Made by a program: the position numbers and the translations under genes
The notes under the pieces: generated by a model
What the model was told of the DNA's origin: nothing
The model's database searches: none
What the model saw: the letters and a program-made list of their open reading frames with translations, nothing else
Part shown: one piece after another, positions 1 through 9,097 of the stretch
How positions within the stretch are numbered: position 1 is the stretch's first letter
Layout of the letters: every line of letters starts with the position of its first letter
Source: CBFIHN01 sp965662575
GTDB lineage: Bacteria > Pseudomonadota > Gammaproteobacteria > Francisellales > CACEW01
Assembly (NCBI GenBank): GCA_965662575.1
Contig: CBFIHN010000009.1
Location: 1-48,853, forward strand
Reading direction: 5' to 3'
DNA length: 48,853 nucleotides

Positions 1-1466
1 CCCGTTAAGATCTCAACACCCCCGATAAACTGTTTGCGTTTGTTCCCTTGTTGCTGGGCGATCAGCTGATGGCCGATATAATAAAAATCCACCGGATCCG
101 CTTCTGTCCCGTTAAAGCGCGATTGTTGTTGGGATAATTTGCCATAGGGACCATAGGTATAGTGATTGGTGACTTGGGTGCTTGCGTTAGGGTTAGCGGC
201 TGGCTGGCAGGTGGCAACCGATTGATAGGTGATCAGTTGGTTTAAGCCATTGAAGGTATAGCAATTCCCTACCGCATCTTGAATGACATTGTTACTGGCA
301 TCATAGCGGTAGGGTCCCGGATAGTAAGCTTGTAATTTGGGGTCACGATGATGAATACGCACTAACCGATCGGGATAACCGGCGGCGGCATCATACGCAA
401 AGTCAGCACGATCCGTCTGTGTCCTCACTACCCGTTTGGTCGAGTCATTGCCGGTGGTGCTGACAAATTGGGTGTTGATGGTTTGTATATTTCCATTGCG
501 TTGATAGCTGAATTGCTGACCCAGGACCAGACGATCAAAGAGATCTCGGGGTTTAAAATAGTCATCACCGGAGAAGGTGGCTTGGGTTAATTGATTAAGA
601 CGATTGTAGTGATAGCGAAACTGGGTGGAGACCGTGGGCTGAGCCGAGTTGGTGAGGGCTTTGCCTGAAACGGTCATCTGACGTAGATTGCCACTGGCTT
701 GGAAATCATAATCGACGCGAGATAAGACCGATCCGGTCGGACTATGCAGTGTCGCTGAGATGCGCTGACCGAAGGGATTATAGGCATAGACACGGGATAA
801 ACCTTGGCGATCATCCTGGTCGTACTGTGTCCGCGTGGTGATCCGACCATAAGCATCACGGGTCAGGTCAACGGACTCAAATTGCCCCAGATGATTTTTA
901 AACTGATGACTGACGACACCGAGGACACCATAGTGATAAAACTGCTGTTGGTCAGGAACACCATCGTCATCTTGCGGTTGTTGGCCAAAACGAGTGCTCG
1001 CCACCAAGGGTTTACCCTGGTAAGGGGATAACTGATGCGTCGTCGTCAAGACGGCGTGATCACCCGATCGACTTGCCACTCGGCGCACCGGGTGCCCAGC
1101 GATCGTATAGTCATACGCCACGGTCTGTTGCTGATGACCGACGCTGCGCAAACGAAAAGTTAGTGGATCGTAGTCATAATGAGTGGCTAAGGATTGGGCA
1201 AATGACTGACCATGGGCTTGGACAGTCTCTGCCTGCACCAGCTGCCCCCGGGGATTGAAAGACCCCTGTTTAAGATACCCCCCCAAGGTCGTGGCATGCT
1301 GTAGCGCCCCGGCCAAGTGAAACTGATGGGTCACTGCGCGATACGCGCCATCAGCGACTTGTAGCGAATCTCCACTGAGGCTCATGCTTTTAGTGCCTAA
1401 TAGCTGCCCGGCTGACGCACCTGCAGCAAGCAGAGAGAGCAGCAAAAACACCGCAAAATGTCGCAT
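1..1466 (-). CDS. Secreted RHS/YD-repeat protein, N-terminal part (cut by window edge)
   Basis: The reading frame opens at an ATG (complement of 1464-1466) and stays open for 488 codons to the left edge, so the C-terminus is missing. Residues 1-19 look like a Sec signal peptide (MRHFAVFLLLSLLAAGASA). The rest has the tyrosine/glycine-rich YD-repeat texture of RHS proteins, with motifs such as HYDYDPLTFRLRS, YAYNPFGQR, FRYHYNRLNQLTQ and HYTYGPYGKL. It is a paralogue of the full RHS protein at 29005-31863: both have the signal peptide, QLLG just after it, a YPDRL.RI motif and the same block order. RHS repeats form hollow shells that can enclose a C-terminal toxin, but any such domain here lies outside the window. 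It is on the same strand as glnD, 71 bp downstream of it. Export is inferred from the signal peptide. Confidence 0.85.
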   Translation of the reverse strand, partial: MRHFAVFLLLSLLAAGASAGQLLGTKSMSLSGDSLQVADGAYRAVTHQFHLAGALQHATTLGGYLKQGSFNPRGQLVQAETVQAHGQSFAQSLATHYDYDPLTFRLRSVGHQQQTVAYDYTIAGHPVRRVASRSGDHAVLTTTHQLSPYQGKPLVASTRFGQQPQDDDGVPDQQQFYHYGVLGVVSHQFKNHLGQFESVDLTRDAYGRITTRTQYDQDDRQGLSRVYAYNPFGQRISATLHSPTGSVLSRVDYDFQASGNLRQMTVSGKALTNSAQPTVSTQFRYHYNRLNQLTQATFSGDDYFKPRDLFDRLVLGQQFSYQRNGNIQTINTQFVSTTGNDSTKRVVRTQTDRADFAYDAAAGYPDRLVRIHHRDPKLQAYYPGPYRYDASNNVIQDAVGNCYTFNGLNQLITYQSVATCQPAANPNASTQVTNHYTYGPYGKLSQQQSRFNGTEADPVDFYYIGHQLIAQQQGNKRKQFIGGVEILT

Positions 1467-1537
1467 GAAAAAAAACCACAATTAACCATATAATTAATAT
1501 AGAGTTATCTTTGATATTCTACCAATTTATTGACCTT

Positions 1538-4030
1538 CTACTGCAAAAAATTCTGTAGTTTGTTTTTCACCAATTGCCACAATGAATCTGACAGCCATGC
1601 TTGCTGATGAGACACAAAAAAATGATCATCAACGCGATTACCTAACGTGGTGATTTTTGCATATTCAAGGTCAATATTAAATTGATCGAAGCATTGTGCA
1701 ACCTGAGCTAAAACACCCGGACTATCCATACATTGCAAACTAATCATTGACTGATTTTTTTCTTGTAATCGCTCCATAGCAAGCTGGATAGTCTGATCAA
1801 AACCACGATATTCTGAGTGATAATAAGAATCTGACGTTAAGGCCATAGATTGGCTCAGACTCTGAAGAAGTTCTTTGACCAATCCTTTTTGCTGCCTATA
1901 TTCCAGCACAGAACCATCTAGATTGAGCAAGGTAAAATAACTAATAACACAATGATCTCTCGTGCGAAAGAATCTGGCCTCAACAATGTTTAACCCTAAT
2001 CGTTCTAGGATTGAAGTGCCCCACAAGAAGACATTGATCCCCTCGGATGTGATGATGCAAAGCCGAGTTTTTTGCTCATCTTGATTATAAACCACTGCTT
2101 GAGGCAAGTTGTTTTTAAGATATAAATCTAATTGAATAACCAGCTCATCAACGCCAAACGCCTCGAAATATTTATTGGGCAAACGCTGGCATAATGATGC
2201 TATTTGCTCAACGGAAAAATGCTGCTTGAGCTGTTGTTGCTTATTTGCCAAATGATGAAAATCTTCCTGGCTAGAAAGATACTGCTTGGCTGCTTGATAA
2301 AGCCCTTCAACCAAGCTTTGTTTCCAACCATTCCACAGTTTACTATTGGTTGCACGCATATCGGCAATGGTCAATAAAAATAGTAAGTCCAAATACTCTA
2401 ACTCTCTTACCTGTTGTGAAAATTGAGCAATGACCTGCGGGTCTGAAATATCCCGTTTTTGAGCAGTCAATGACAATAGCAAGTGATTTTCAACTAACCA
2501 TGACAATAAATTGATATCAGTCTGACTTAGGCCATGTTGTGTTGCAAAGGTTTTAACTGCCTGAGCTCCCCACTGCGAATGGTCACAACCGCGCCCTTTA
2601 CCCAAGTCATGGAATAATGCGGCCAGATAGAGCAACGGCAACTTCTTTTGTTGCTTGCACAAATGATAAGCCAACTTCAGTTCTAAGTGTTTTCCCTCGC
2701 GAATATCATCCAGTTGCTGTAGCAGTTCGAGTGTATGCTGATCAACAGTATGCAAGTGAAATAAATCGAACTGCATTTGTCCGCGCACGGCAGCAAATGC
2801 TGGCAAATAGGCCCCCAACACACCATAGTCGGCCATTAACTTGATAATCATTGCCACGTGACGCAATGAAAATATTTTTATAAATACCTGTTGATGCGCC
2901 CGTTGATCAACAAAACTTTGGTCAATCAGATACAAATGATTCCTGATGGTTTCAATCAATTCCACAGAAAGATTGTTTAAATGATATTTCGCGACTAACA
3001 GAAAAGCCAAGAGCAAGTGATGCGGCTCTTGAACGAGATTAACCGACTTGTGTAAAAACAAATAGCCTGACTTGGTATAAAATTCATCGTTTACATGGCG
3101 TATTTCTGCCTTAACCAGGTTTTGACGCTCATCACACAGTTGGAAGGCTAATTGACAAGCCAGTCTTGCCGTTTGAGCATGTTGATAAAATTTTTGCATA
3201 AAAAGTTCAACAGATTTTTTGTTATCAAACTTGCCAAAACCTAAGGCTTGCGCAAGCTGTCTTTGCTCATCAAATAGTAAGCGGTTATCATCACGCTTGC
3301 GCCCAAAATGTAAATGAATTCTGATTGTTGCCAAATAATCAAATACCACCGCCAGCGCTGCTTCATCGGTACTCATAGGCTCCTGATGAATCAATGCTGC
3401 ATAACAGGTAAGCCAATGCAAGCGATGAAGTTCGCGCAACCCACCAGAACTTTCTTTAATATCAGGCTCTAGCGAGTTATGGTATTTGTTTACACGCCGA
3501 TTGCGTTCAGTTTGTTTAGCCCGAATAAAATCAATCAAAGAATGATCAAAGTTCTGCCAAGCATGCTGGAATTGAGCAAATAGTGCATAGCCAGCCATGC
3601 AGCGCACATCTAATAGACTAGTATAGAACTCCACGTCACGTTGCATATCCTCAATACATTGTTCAATCGTGCGAATACTTGAGCCAACGGCAAACCCGGC
3701 ATCCCATAACTGCTGCAAAAAATGGTTAATGAGTTTGTGTTGATCAGGACTGTCACCACGATATAAAATGAGAAGATCTAAATCTGAATACGGGTAAAGT
3801 GTTTCTCGACCATAACCGCCAATAGCAATCAAGGAAATTGCTGATGATTCTGGCCAAAATTCACAGAGCAACTGATCAACAAAATGGCTGTGCTGTTTTA
3901 GCAGCTCTGCTGCCGATATTTTCTGCGCGAGGAATAAATGCAGAAGGGCTTGATGGACCCTTTGCCGCTGTTCAGCAAGATAGGCTGCACCTGATTGCTG
4001 TTGTGAAATAAACCGCTCAGGGACAATCAA
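1538..4030 (-). CDS. glnD: Bifunctional [protein-PII] uridylyltransferase/uridylyl-removing enzyme
   Basis: GlnD senses glutamine and adds or removes UMP on PII proteins, controlling nitrogen assimilation in the cytoplasm. The nucleotidyltransferase motif GGYGRETLYPYSDLDLL lies at residues 71-87. An HD-domain motif FHDLGKG is near residue 474. Two C-terminal ACT domains follow (for example SMISLQCMDSPGVLAQVAQ near residue 765). The length of 830 aa is slightly short of the usual 850-890. The only sensible start is TTG at 4028-4030, which overlaps the map stop codon as TTGA and has a purine-rich AGAAGAG just upstream, so translational coupling to map is likely. map-glnD is a classic gammaproteobacterial pair. 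The rare TTG start may keep expression low. Confidence 0.97.
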   Translation of the reverse strand: MIVPERFISQQQSGAAYLAEQRQRVHQALLHLFLAQKISAAELLKQHSHFVDQLLCEFWPESSAISLIAIGGYGRETLYPYSDLDLLILYRGDSPDQHKLINHFLQQLWDAGFAVGSSIRTIEQCIEDMQRDVEFYTSLLDVRCMAGYALFAQFQHAWQNFDHSLIDFIRAKQTERNRRVNKYHNSLEPDIKESSGGLRELHRLHWLTCYAALIHQEPMSTDEAALAVVFDYLATIRIHLHFGRKRDDNRLLFDEQRQLAQALGFGKFDNKKSVELFMQKFYQHAQTARLACQLAFQLCDERQNLVKAEIRHVNDEFYTKSGYLFLHKSVNLVQEPHHLLLAFLLVAKYHLNNLSVELIETIRNHLYLIDQSFVDQRAHQQVFIKIFSLRHVAMIIKLMADYGVLGAYLPAFAAVRGQMQFDLFHLHTVDQHTLELLQQLDDIREGKHLELKLAYHLCKQQKKLPLLYLAALFHDLGKGRGCDHSQWGAQAVKTFATQHGLSQTDINLLSWLVENHLLLSLTAQKRDISDPQVIAQFSQQVRELEYLDLLFLLTIADMRATNSKLWNGWKQSLVEGLYQAAKQYLSSQEDFHHLANKQQQLKQHFSVEQIASLCQRLPNKYFEAFGVDELVIQLDLYLKNNLPQAVVYNQDEQKTRLCIITSEGINVFLWGTSILERLGLNIVEARFFRTRDHCVISYFTLLNLDGSVLEYRQQKGLVKELLQSLSQSMALTSDSYYHSEYRGFDQTIQLAMERLQEKNQSMISLQCMDSPGVLAQVAQCFDQFNIDLEYAKITTLGNRVDDHFFVSHQQAWLSDSLWQLVKNKLQNFLQ

Positions 4031-4791
4031 CGCTCTTCTGCACGTAAGGTCAAGACGTCAAAGCCTTCTTTGGTCACCGCCAGGGTGTGCTCCCATTGTG
4101 CGGATAAGGAACGGTCTTTAGTCACAGCTGTCCAGCCATCTTTCAGTACTTTAGTCTGGCGTTTACCGGCATTAATCATCGGTTCAATGGTGAAAGTCAT
4201 GCCTTCTCTTAAAATCAAACCTGTCCCCGGTGTGCCATAATGCAGTACTTGAATCGCGTCTTCATGAAATTCTGAGCCAATACCATGACCACAAAATTCT
4301 CGCACCACTGAATAGCCATGACTTTCAGCAAAGCGTTGAATGGCATAGCCAATATCCCCCAAACGAACCCCTGGCTTGACTAGGTTAATTCCTGCCCACA
4401 TCGCTTGATGAGTGACATCAATCAGTCGCTTAGCCAGAATAGACGGCTGGCCAATAACAAACATCTTGCTGGTGTCACCATGATAGCCGTCCTTGATCAC
4501 TGTGACGTCGATATTAATAATGTCGCCTTTTTTTAGTTTTTTATCATTGGGGATGCCATGACAGACAACATGATTCACTGAAGTGCAAATCGATTTAGGG
4601 AACCCATGATAATTCAACGGCGCTGGGATGCTTTTTTGCTCATTCACCATGTAATCGTGGCAACGCTGATTAAGTGCTTCAGTAGTCACCCCGTCGACAA
4701 CATAGGGAGCGATCATATCGAGCACATCCGCAGCCAAACGGCCAGCAATGCGCATTTTTTCAATTTCATCAGCCGTTTTAATGTGCACCAT
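4027..4791 (-). CDS. map: Methionine aminopeptidase type I
   Basis: Map removes the initiator methionine from nascent proteins. The 254-aa product has the expected dinuclear-metal residues: D in NIDVTV, D in HGDTSKMF, H in GHGIGSEFHE, E in FTIEPMI and E in AQWEHTLAV. A longer frame begins with TTG at 4800, but AAGGA sits only 2 nt from that codon and 11 nt from the ATG at 4791, so 4791 is preferred. It is divergent from rpsB and overlaps glnD by 4 bp, so the two are probably one transcript. Confidence 0.97.
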   Translation of the reverse strand: MVHIKTADEIEKMRIAGRLAADVLDMIAPYVVDGVTTEALNQRCHDYMVNEQKSIPAPLNYHGFPKSICTSVNHVVCHGIPNDKKLKKGDIINIDVTVIKDGYHGDTSKMFVIGQPSILAKRLIDVTHQAMWAGINLVKPGVRLGDIGYAIQRFAESHGYSVVREFCGHGIGSEFHEDAIQVLHYGTPGTGLILREGMTFTIEPMINAGKRQTKVLKDGWTAVTKDRSLSAQWEHTLAVTKEGFDVLTLRAEER

Positions 4792-4858
4792 CAGTATCAA
4801 TATCCTTGTAGATTAAGGCATCCTATGGTATAAAGGCGACCGTAAAAGTGCAAGCCTT

Positions 4859-4887
4859 TTGACACAACTTCTGCCTGACTTCATTAA
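4859..4887 (+). promoter_or_regulatory. Candidate promoter of rpsB-tsf
   Basis: A perfect -35 TTGACA (4859-4864) is followed after 17 bp by a weak -10 CATTAA (4882-4887). It would start a leader of about 130 nt that includes the folded element just upstream of rpsB. The -10 match is poor, so the start site is tentative. Confidence 0.45.
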
Positions 4888-4933
4888 GCCGTAGGCAAAG
4901 AGATCCTTCATTGGGCTAGCACTTAAGTCGCGC

Positions 4934-4989
4934 TAATCATCTTAAACGGATACGCATGGTGCCAATCGGTTGCGCTATCCTGATGATTA
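4934..4989 (+). promoter_or_regulatory. Folded rpsB 5' leader, probable S2 autoregulatory element
   Basis: Two nested stems are visible. The outer one is TAATCATC (4934-4941) with GATGATTA (4982-4989). The inner one is GGATA-CGC (4948-4955) with GCG.TATCC (4972-4980). It ends 33 nt before the rpsB start. Conserved rpsB leaders that bind S2 and repress translation are known in Gammaproteobacteria; assigning this fold to that class is inference from position and shape. Confidence 0.5.
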
Positions 4990-5022
4990 ACGTTTGTAAA
5001 TAACCAAAAAAAGGAAAGATCA

Positions 5023-5814
5023 ATGTCACTTATCACTATCCGTGAGATGTTAAAAGCCGGCGTTCATTTTGGACACCGCACGCGTTACTGGAACCCTAAG
5101 ATGGAACCCTACATTTTCGGTAGCCGCCAAAAAATTCATATTATCGACCTCGATAAGACCCTACCAATGTATCGCGATGCTGTTAATTTCTTAAGCAAAA
5201 TTGCTGCCAAGAAAGGTAAAATTTTATTCGTTGGTACTAAACGCTCTGCACAAAAAGCCATTGCACAAGAAGCTGAGCGTTGTGGCATGCCTTATGTTAA
5301 CCACCGCTGGTTAGGTGGCATGTTGACTAACTACAAAACGGTTCGTCAATCAATTAAACGGTTGCGCGACCTAGAAAAAATGAAAGAATCCGGTGGCTTA
5401 GAGCGTCTACTGAAAAAAGAAGCGCTAAAAACTGAGCGTCAAATAACCAAGTTAGACCGCAGTTTTTGTGGTATCAAAGATATGGCAGGCCTACCTGATG
5501 CCCTATTTATCATCGATAGCAATCATGAAAACATTGCCGTACAAGAAGCTAAGCGCCTTGGCATTCCTGTTATTGCTGTCGTTGATACCAACAGCAACCC
5601 TGACGATATTGACTATTTGATTCCTGGTAATGATGATGCAACTCGGGCTATTCGTTTGTATTTGTCAGGTATTGCTGATGCCATTTCTGATGCTCGTCAG
5701 GTGGCACAAACTGAACGCAATAGTGATAAAGATATTGCTGACGCTGCAATGGTTAAGAAAAACACTGCAGAAGCTAAGGTCAAGACTGACTCAATTGAAG
5801 CAACTAAAGACTAG
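5023..5814 (+). CDS. rpsB: 30S ribosomal protein S2
   Basis: S2 binds late in 30S assembly and is needed for S1 docking. The start MSLITIREMLKAGVHFGHRT and the segment YVNHRWLGGMLTNYKTV are diagnostic. The product is 263 aa, longer than the about 241 aa of E. coli because of a charged C-terminal tail from about residue 230. A good Shine-Dalgarno AAGGAAAG precedes the ATG by 8 nt. First gene of rpsB-tsf-pyrH-frr-uppS; the leader suggests S2 feedback control. Confidence 0.99.
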   Translation: MSLITIREMLKAGVHFGHRTRYWNPKMEPYIFGSRQKIHIIDLDKTLPMYRDAVNFLSKIAAKKGKILFVGTKRSAQKAIAQEAERCGMPYVNHRWLGGMLTNYKTVRQSIKRLRDLEKMKESGGLERLLKKEALKTERQITKLDRSFCGIKDMAGLPDALFIIDSNHENIAVQEAKRLGIPVIAVVDTNSNPDDIDYLIPGNDDATRAIRLYLSGIADAISDARQVAQTERNSDKDIADAAMVKKNTAEAKVKTDSIEATKD

Positions 5815-5828
5815 ATTAGCCTGTGGCT

Positions 5829-5849
5829 CCCCCCAAATATTATGGGGGG
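5829..5849 (+). terminator. GC hairpin between rpsB and tsf (attenuator-like)
   Basis: A stem of six C (5829-5834) pairs with six G (5844-5849) around a 9-nt AT-rich loop, 15 nt after the rpsB stop. There is no uridine run after it (cttcaac), so it is better read as an mRNA-stability or partial-attenuation hairpin that sets the rpsB:tsf ratio than as a full terminator. Confidence 0.5.
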
Positions 5850-5927
5850 CTTCAACACAAAAAAATTCTCAATCAAACCAACGGATAAAGATTTAAATTC
5901 TGAAGAAACAACAAAGGGTCAAAAAAT

Positions 5928-6803
5928 ATGACAACAATTACTGCCGCAATGGTAAAAGATCTGCGTGAGCGTACTGGCGCAGGTATTATGGAATGTAAAA
6001 AAGCATTGGTTGCCGCTGAAGGGGACCCTGAGAGTGCGGTCGAAGCAATGCGCAAATCAGGCCAAGCAAAAGCGGATAAAAAATCTTCACGTACAGCCGC
6101 TGAAGGTGCGGCAATGATTGCAACTGGTAGCCAAGGCACTGCCATGGTTGAAATCAATAGTGAAACGGATTTCGTTGCTCGCGACGCCAGCTTCTTAGCA
6201 TTTGCTAACGCCATAGCACAACATATCGCCAGCACAGGTAGCACCGACATCACAGCACTGGCTAACGAAACCATGGATAACGGCCAAACAGTTGAAGCGA
6301 CTCGTCAAGCGCTCGTTGCTAAAATTGGTGAAAACATCCAAATCCGTCGCGCCACAATTATGTCAAATCAGCATCAGGTTGGTTGTTATAATCATGGTGG
6401 TCGTATCGGTGTTATTGTTGAGATTGAAGGCGGTAACGACGAATTGGCTAAAGATATTGCTATGCATATCGCTGCAAGCAGCCCGATGGTTGTTAACCCT
6501 GATGATGTTCCTGCTGACGTTGTTGCCAAAGAAAAAGAAATTTTTATTGCGCAATCCGAAAGCAGTGGCAAACCCATGGAGATCATTGAAAAAATGATCC
6601 AAGGTCGTTTACGAAAATTCCTGGAAGAAGTCAGCTTGACTGGTCAAGACTTTGTTAAAGACCCATCACAAAAAGTGGCGGATTTATTAAAAACTCAACA
6701 AGCAACAGTCATTAGTTTTACTCGCTATCTTGTTGGTGAAGGCATTGAAAAAGAAGCAACCGATTTTGCAAAAGAAGTGATGGAACAAGCTAAAGGCGCA
6801 TAG
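5928..6803 (+). CDS. tsf: Elongation factor Ts
   Basis: EF-Ts is the nucleotide-exchange factor that recycles EF-Tu-GDP. The N-terminal TAAMVKDLRERTGAGIMECK and the core NSETDFVARDASF motif are diagnostic. Length 291 aa is normal. It is separated from rpsB by 113 bp holding a GC hairpin and is followed by pyrH after 3 bp. A long antisense frame inside it is a codon-bias shadow. Confidence 0.99.
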   Translation: MTTITAAMVKDLRERTGAGIMECKKALVAAEGDPESAVEAMRKSGQAKADKKSSRTAAEGAAMIATGSQGTAMVEINSETDFVARDASFLAFANAIAQHIASTGSTDITALANETMDNGQTVEATRQALVAKIGENIQIRRATIMSNQHQVGCYNHGGRIGVIVEIEGGNDELAKDIAMHIAASSPMVVNPDDVPADVVAKEKEIFIAQSESSGKPMEIIEKMIQGRLRKFLEEVSLTGQDFVKDPSQKVADLLKTQQATVISFTRYLVGEGIEKEATDFAKEVMEQAKGA

Positions 6804-6806
6804 TTT

Positions 6807-7517
6807 ATGTCTTCAACACCCGCCCGAGTATTACTAAAGTTAAGTGGCGAGATTCTGACAGATCGAGTTGACACCCCGATTTGTGAGGCTCGCCTCAACT
6901 TTATTGTCGATGGCATTGGGAAAGCATTCAAACAAGGGGTGCAAATTGCCATTGTGTTAGGCGCTGGCAATTTAGTCCGTGGCCAAGCAATAAATCATGA
7001 TAATATTCGCCGGCGAACAGCAGACCAGATGGGTATGACCGCGACCATTATTAATGGCCTTGCTTTAAGAGATGCCCTATTACAACAACAACTGCCAGCT
7101 ACCCTATTATCAGCCATTGGAATGCCAGCGATTGCTCCACAATTTGATGTCATCCATGCTGAAGAAAAACTGAGTGCCGGTCACATTATTATTCTTGCTG
7201 GTGGCACAGGTAATCCATTTGTAACCACTGATTCTGCTGCCAGTTTGCGCGCAGCTGAACTTAATGCTGACATCATTTTAAAAGCAACCAAGGTCGATGG
7301 CGTCTATGATCAAGATCCAGCAAACTATCCAAATGCAACGCGCTTCAAACAATTAAGCTTTGCTGACGTGCTCGCTAATGAATATGGCGTAATGGATTTA
7401 ACTGCTTTTTGCCAATGCCGTGATCAAGATATTCCCATTCGTGTATTTAATGTCTTACAGCCAGGGGCCTTGGCTGATGCACTACTGGGTGGTGATCAAG
7501 GCACTTTAATATCATAA
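6807..7517 (+). CDS. pyrH: Uridylate (UMP) kinase
   Basis: PyrH phosphorylates UMP to UDP in pyrimidine nucleotide synthesis and is a hexameric amino-acid-kinase-fold enzyme. Diagnostic segments are RVLLKLSGEIL at the N-terminus, VLGAGNLVRG, MGMTATIINGLALRDAL and AGGTGNPFVTTDSAA followed by LKATKVDGVYD. Length 236 aa is typical. It starts 3 bp after the tsf stop, so it is probably translationally coupled. Confidence 0.98.
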   Translation: MSSTPARVLLKLSGEILTDRVDTPICEARLNFIVDGIGKAFKQGVQIAIVLGAGNLVRGQAINHDNIRRRTADQMGMTATIINGLALRDALLQQQLPATLLSAIGMPAIAPQFDVIHAEEKLSAGHIIILAGGTGNPFVTTDSAASLRAAELNADIILKATKVDGVYDQDPANYPNATRFKQLSFADVLANEYGVMDLTAFCQCRDQDIPIRVFNVLQPGALADALLGGDQGTLIS

Positions 7518-7532
7518 ACGGAGATAGAACAG

Positions 7533-8090
7533 ATGATTGATGATATTATCCGCGAGGGCCAGTCTCGCATGGAAAAAAGTTTAGAGGCGCTTAATCATGC
7601 CTTTTCCAAACTACGCACGGGTCGTGCACACCCCAGTCTCTTAGACCAAGTCACTGTTGACTACTATGGTAATGAAACCCCACTATCTCAGGTGGCCAAT
7701 GTGACTGCCGCTGATGCCCGTACCTTAGCCATCACGCCATGGGAAAAAACCATGGTGGCGCCCATTGAGAAAGCCATCATGACCTCTGATTTAGGCTTGA
7801 ATCCAAGCACTGCCGGTCAGATCATTCGCGTGCCATTACCACCATTAACAGAAGAACGTCGTAAGGATTTAACCAAGCTGGTTAAGGCGGAAGCTGAACA
7901 AGGTCGTGTTTCTGTACGTAACGCACGCCGTGATATGAATACACATTTCAAAGACTTGGTGAAAGACAAAGAAATCAGTGAAGATGATCAGCGTAAGGCT
8001 GAAGCTCGGGCACAGAAACTCACCGATGACTATATTACCAAAATTGAACACATGACGAGTGAAAAAGAGCAGGACTTAATGGCAATTTAA
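7533..8090 (+). CDS. frr: Ribosome recycling factor
   Basis: Frr splits post-termination ribosomes together with EF-G. The 185-aa product is full length, with RMEKSLEALNHAFSKLRTGRAHPSLLD near the start and PPLTEERRKDLTKLVK in the hinge/C-terminal half. The conserved order pyrH-frr-uppS supports the call. Its TAA stop is directly followed by the uppS ATG. A GGAGATAGA Shine-Dalgarno precedes the start. Confidence 0.99.
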   Translation: MIDDIIREGQSRMEKSLEALNHAFSKLRTGRAHPSLLDQVTVDYYGNETPLSQVANVTAADARTLAITPWEKTMVAPIEKAIMTSDLGLNPSTAGQIIRVPLPPLTEERRKDLTKLVKAEAEQGRVSVRNARRDMNTHFKDLVKDKEISEDDQRKAEARAQKLTDDYITKIEHMTSEKEQDLMAI

Positions 8091-8804
8091 ATGCCAGCAG
8101 AACATAACCCTAGCTTGCCACAACATGTAGCCGTTATTATGGATGGCAACGGCCGTTGGGCAAAACAACGGGGTAGATCCCGTAGTGGTGGGCACCGGGC
8201 CGGGGTTACTCGCGTCCGAGAATTAATCGAACAATGCGCAAGGCAAGGTATCCGTTATTTGACCCTTTACGCCTTTAGTCAAGAAAACTGGCAACGCTCA
8301 CCAGCTGAAGTGAGCTTGCTGATGAAAATGTTTGTGCATTATACCAAGCTGCATCTTGGCACACTGAAAAAAAACGGCATTCGTTTATCATTTATCGGCA
8401 ACAGGGAAACGCTAGATTCATCATTACAAAAAGTGCTTGCTGATGCTGAGACTGACACTCAAGACAATCAGACTGTTCATGTTTTTGTTGCACTGAACTA
8501 TAGCGCGCGTGCGGAGATCACCAACGCTGCCAGACAACTGGCAACTCTCGTACAAACTGGCGAATTGGCAGCACAAGCAATTGATGAAAACCTATTGGCA
8601 AAAACACTTTATACACAGGAAGCCCCTGATCCAGACCTGCTAATTCGCACCAGTGGTGAGCAACGTCTGAGTAATTTTTTGTTATGGCAACTATCCTACG
8701 CTGAGCTCTATTTTTGTGATTGCTACTTTCCTGACTTCAACGAAAAAGAGCTTCAGAATGCACTGAACTGGTATAGTAATCGCCAAAGGCGTTTTGGCGC
8801 TTAA
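8091..8804 (+). CDS. uppS: Undecaprenyl diphosphate synthase (cis-prenyltransferase)
   Basis: UppS makes the C55 lipid carrier for peptidoglycan and O-antigen by cis-condensation of isopentenyl diphosphate. VAVIMDGNGRWAKQRG carries the catalytic Asp. FSQENWQRSP and DLLIRTSGEQRLSNFLLWQ...ELYF are the other conserved blocks. The 237-aa length is slightly short of E. coli (253). The ATG abuts the frr stop. In many relatives cdsA, dxr and rseP follow; here the operon ends and a MITE and an antiporter follow, so the lipid-synthesis block has been separated. Confidence 0.98.
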   Translation: MPAEHNPSLPQHVAVIMDGNGRWAKQRGRSRSGGHRAGVTRVRELIEQCARQGIRYLTLYAFSQENWQRSPAEVSLLMKMFVHYTKLHLGTLKKNGIRLSFIGNRETLDSSLQKVLADAETDTQDNQTVHVFVALNYSARAEITNAARQLATLVQTGELAAQAIDENLLAKTLYTQEAPDPDLLIRTSGEQRLSNFLLWQLSYAELYFCDCYFPDFNEKELQNALNWYSNRQRRFGA

Positions 8805-8889
8805 GCATACTGCAACAGAACTGCTGGATTGATCACTCAAACATACCACCGAAATTTTTATTGCGTGACAGATGAGACGATATCATATT

Positions 8890-9030
8890 GGGGCTGTTGC
8901 AAGCTGGTTTATAGCGAGCAATAGCTAGACGAAAAAAATTAAAAAAGCAGAGTTTATACCTAATAAATGAGCAGTTTTTCATTTTTTTCAACGACGCTAG
9001 TGCCGCTAGAAACAGGTTTGCAACAGTCCC
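8890..9030 (+). mobile_element. MITE-like element with 5-bp target duplication
   Basis: The 141-bp element has imperfect terminal inverted repeats of about 21 bp: ggggctgttgcaagctggtt on the left, and gggactgttgcaaacctgtt as the complement of the right end. It is flanked by the direct repeat ATATT (8885-8889 and 9031-9035). Pairing continues inward, including a GAAAAAAAT block on both arms, so the whole element can fold as a long hairpin. It contains no open reading frame. The GTTGCAAA end resembles ends of several IS families, but the parent element is not identifiable here. It fills most of the 336-bp gap between uppS and the antiporter. Confidence 0.75.
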
Positions 9031-9097
9031 ATATTAGCTCATCTCCCTGCATCCTTCAGGATTAAACACAATGAGTATCAGCAAAAAATACGGTATA

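Noticed and set aside
5873..6274. 133-aa open frame antisense to tsf
   Set aside because: No ribosome-binding site, and it lies fully over a conserved gene; a codon-bias shadow.
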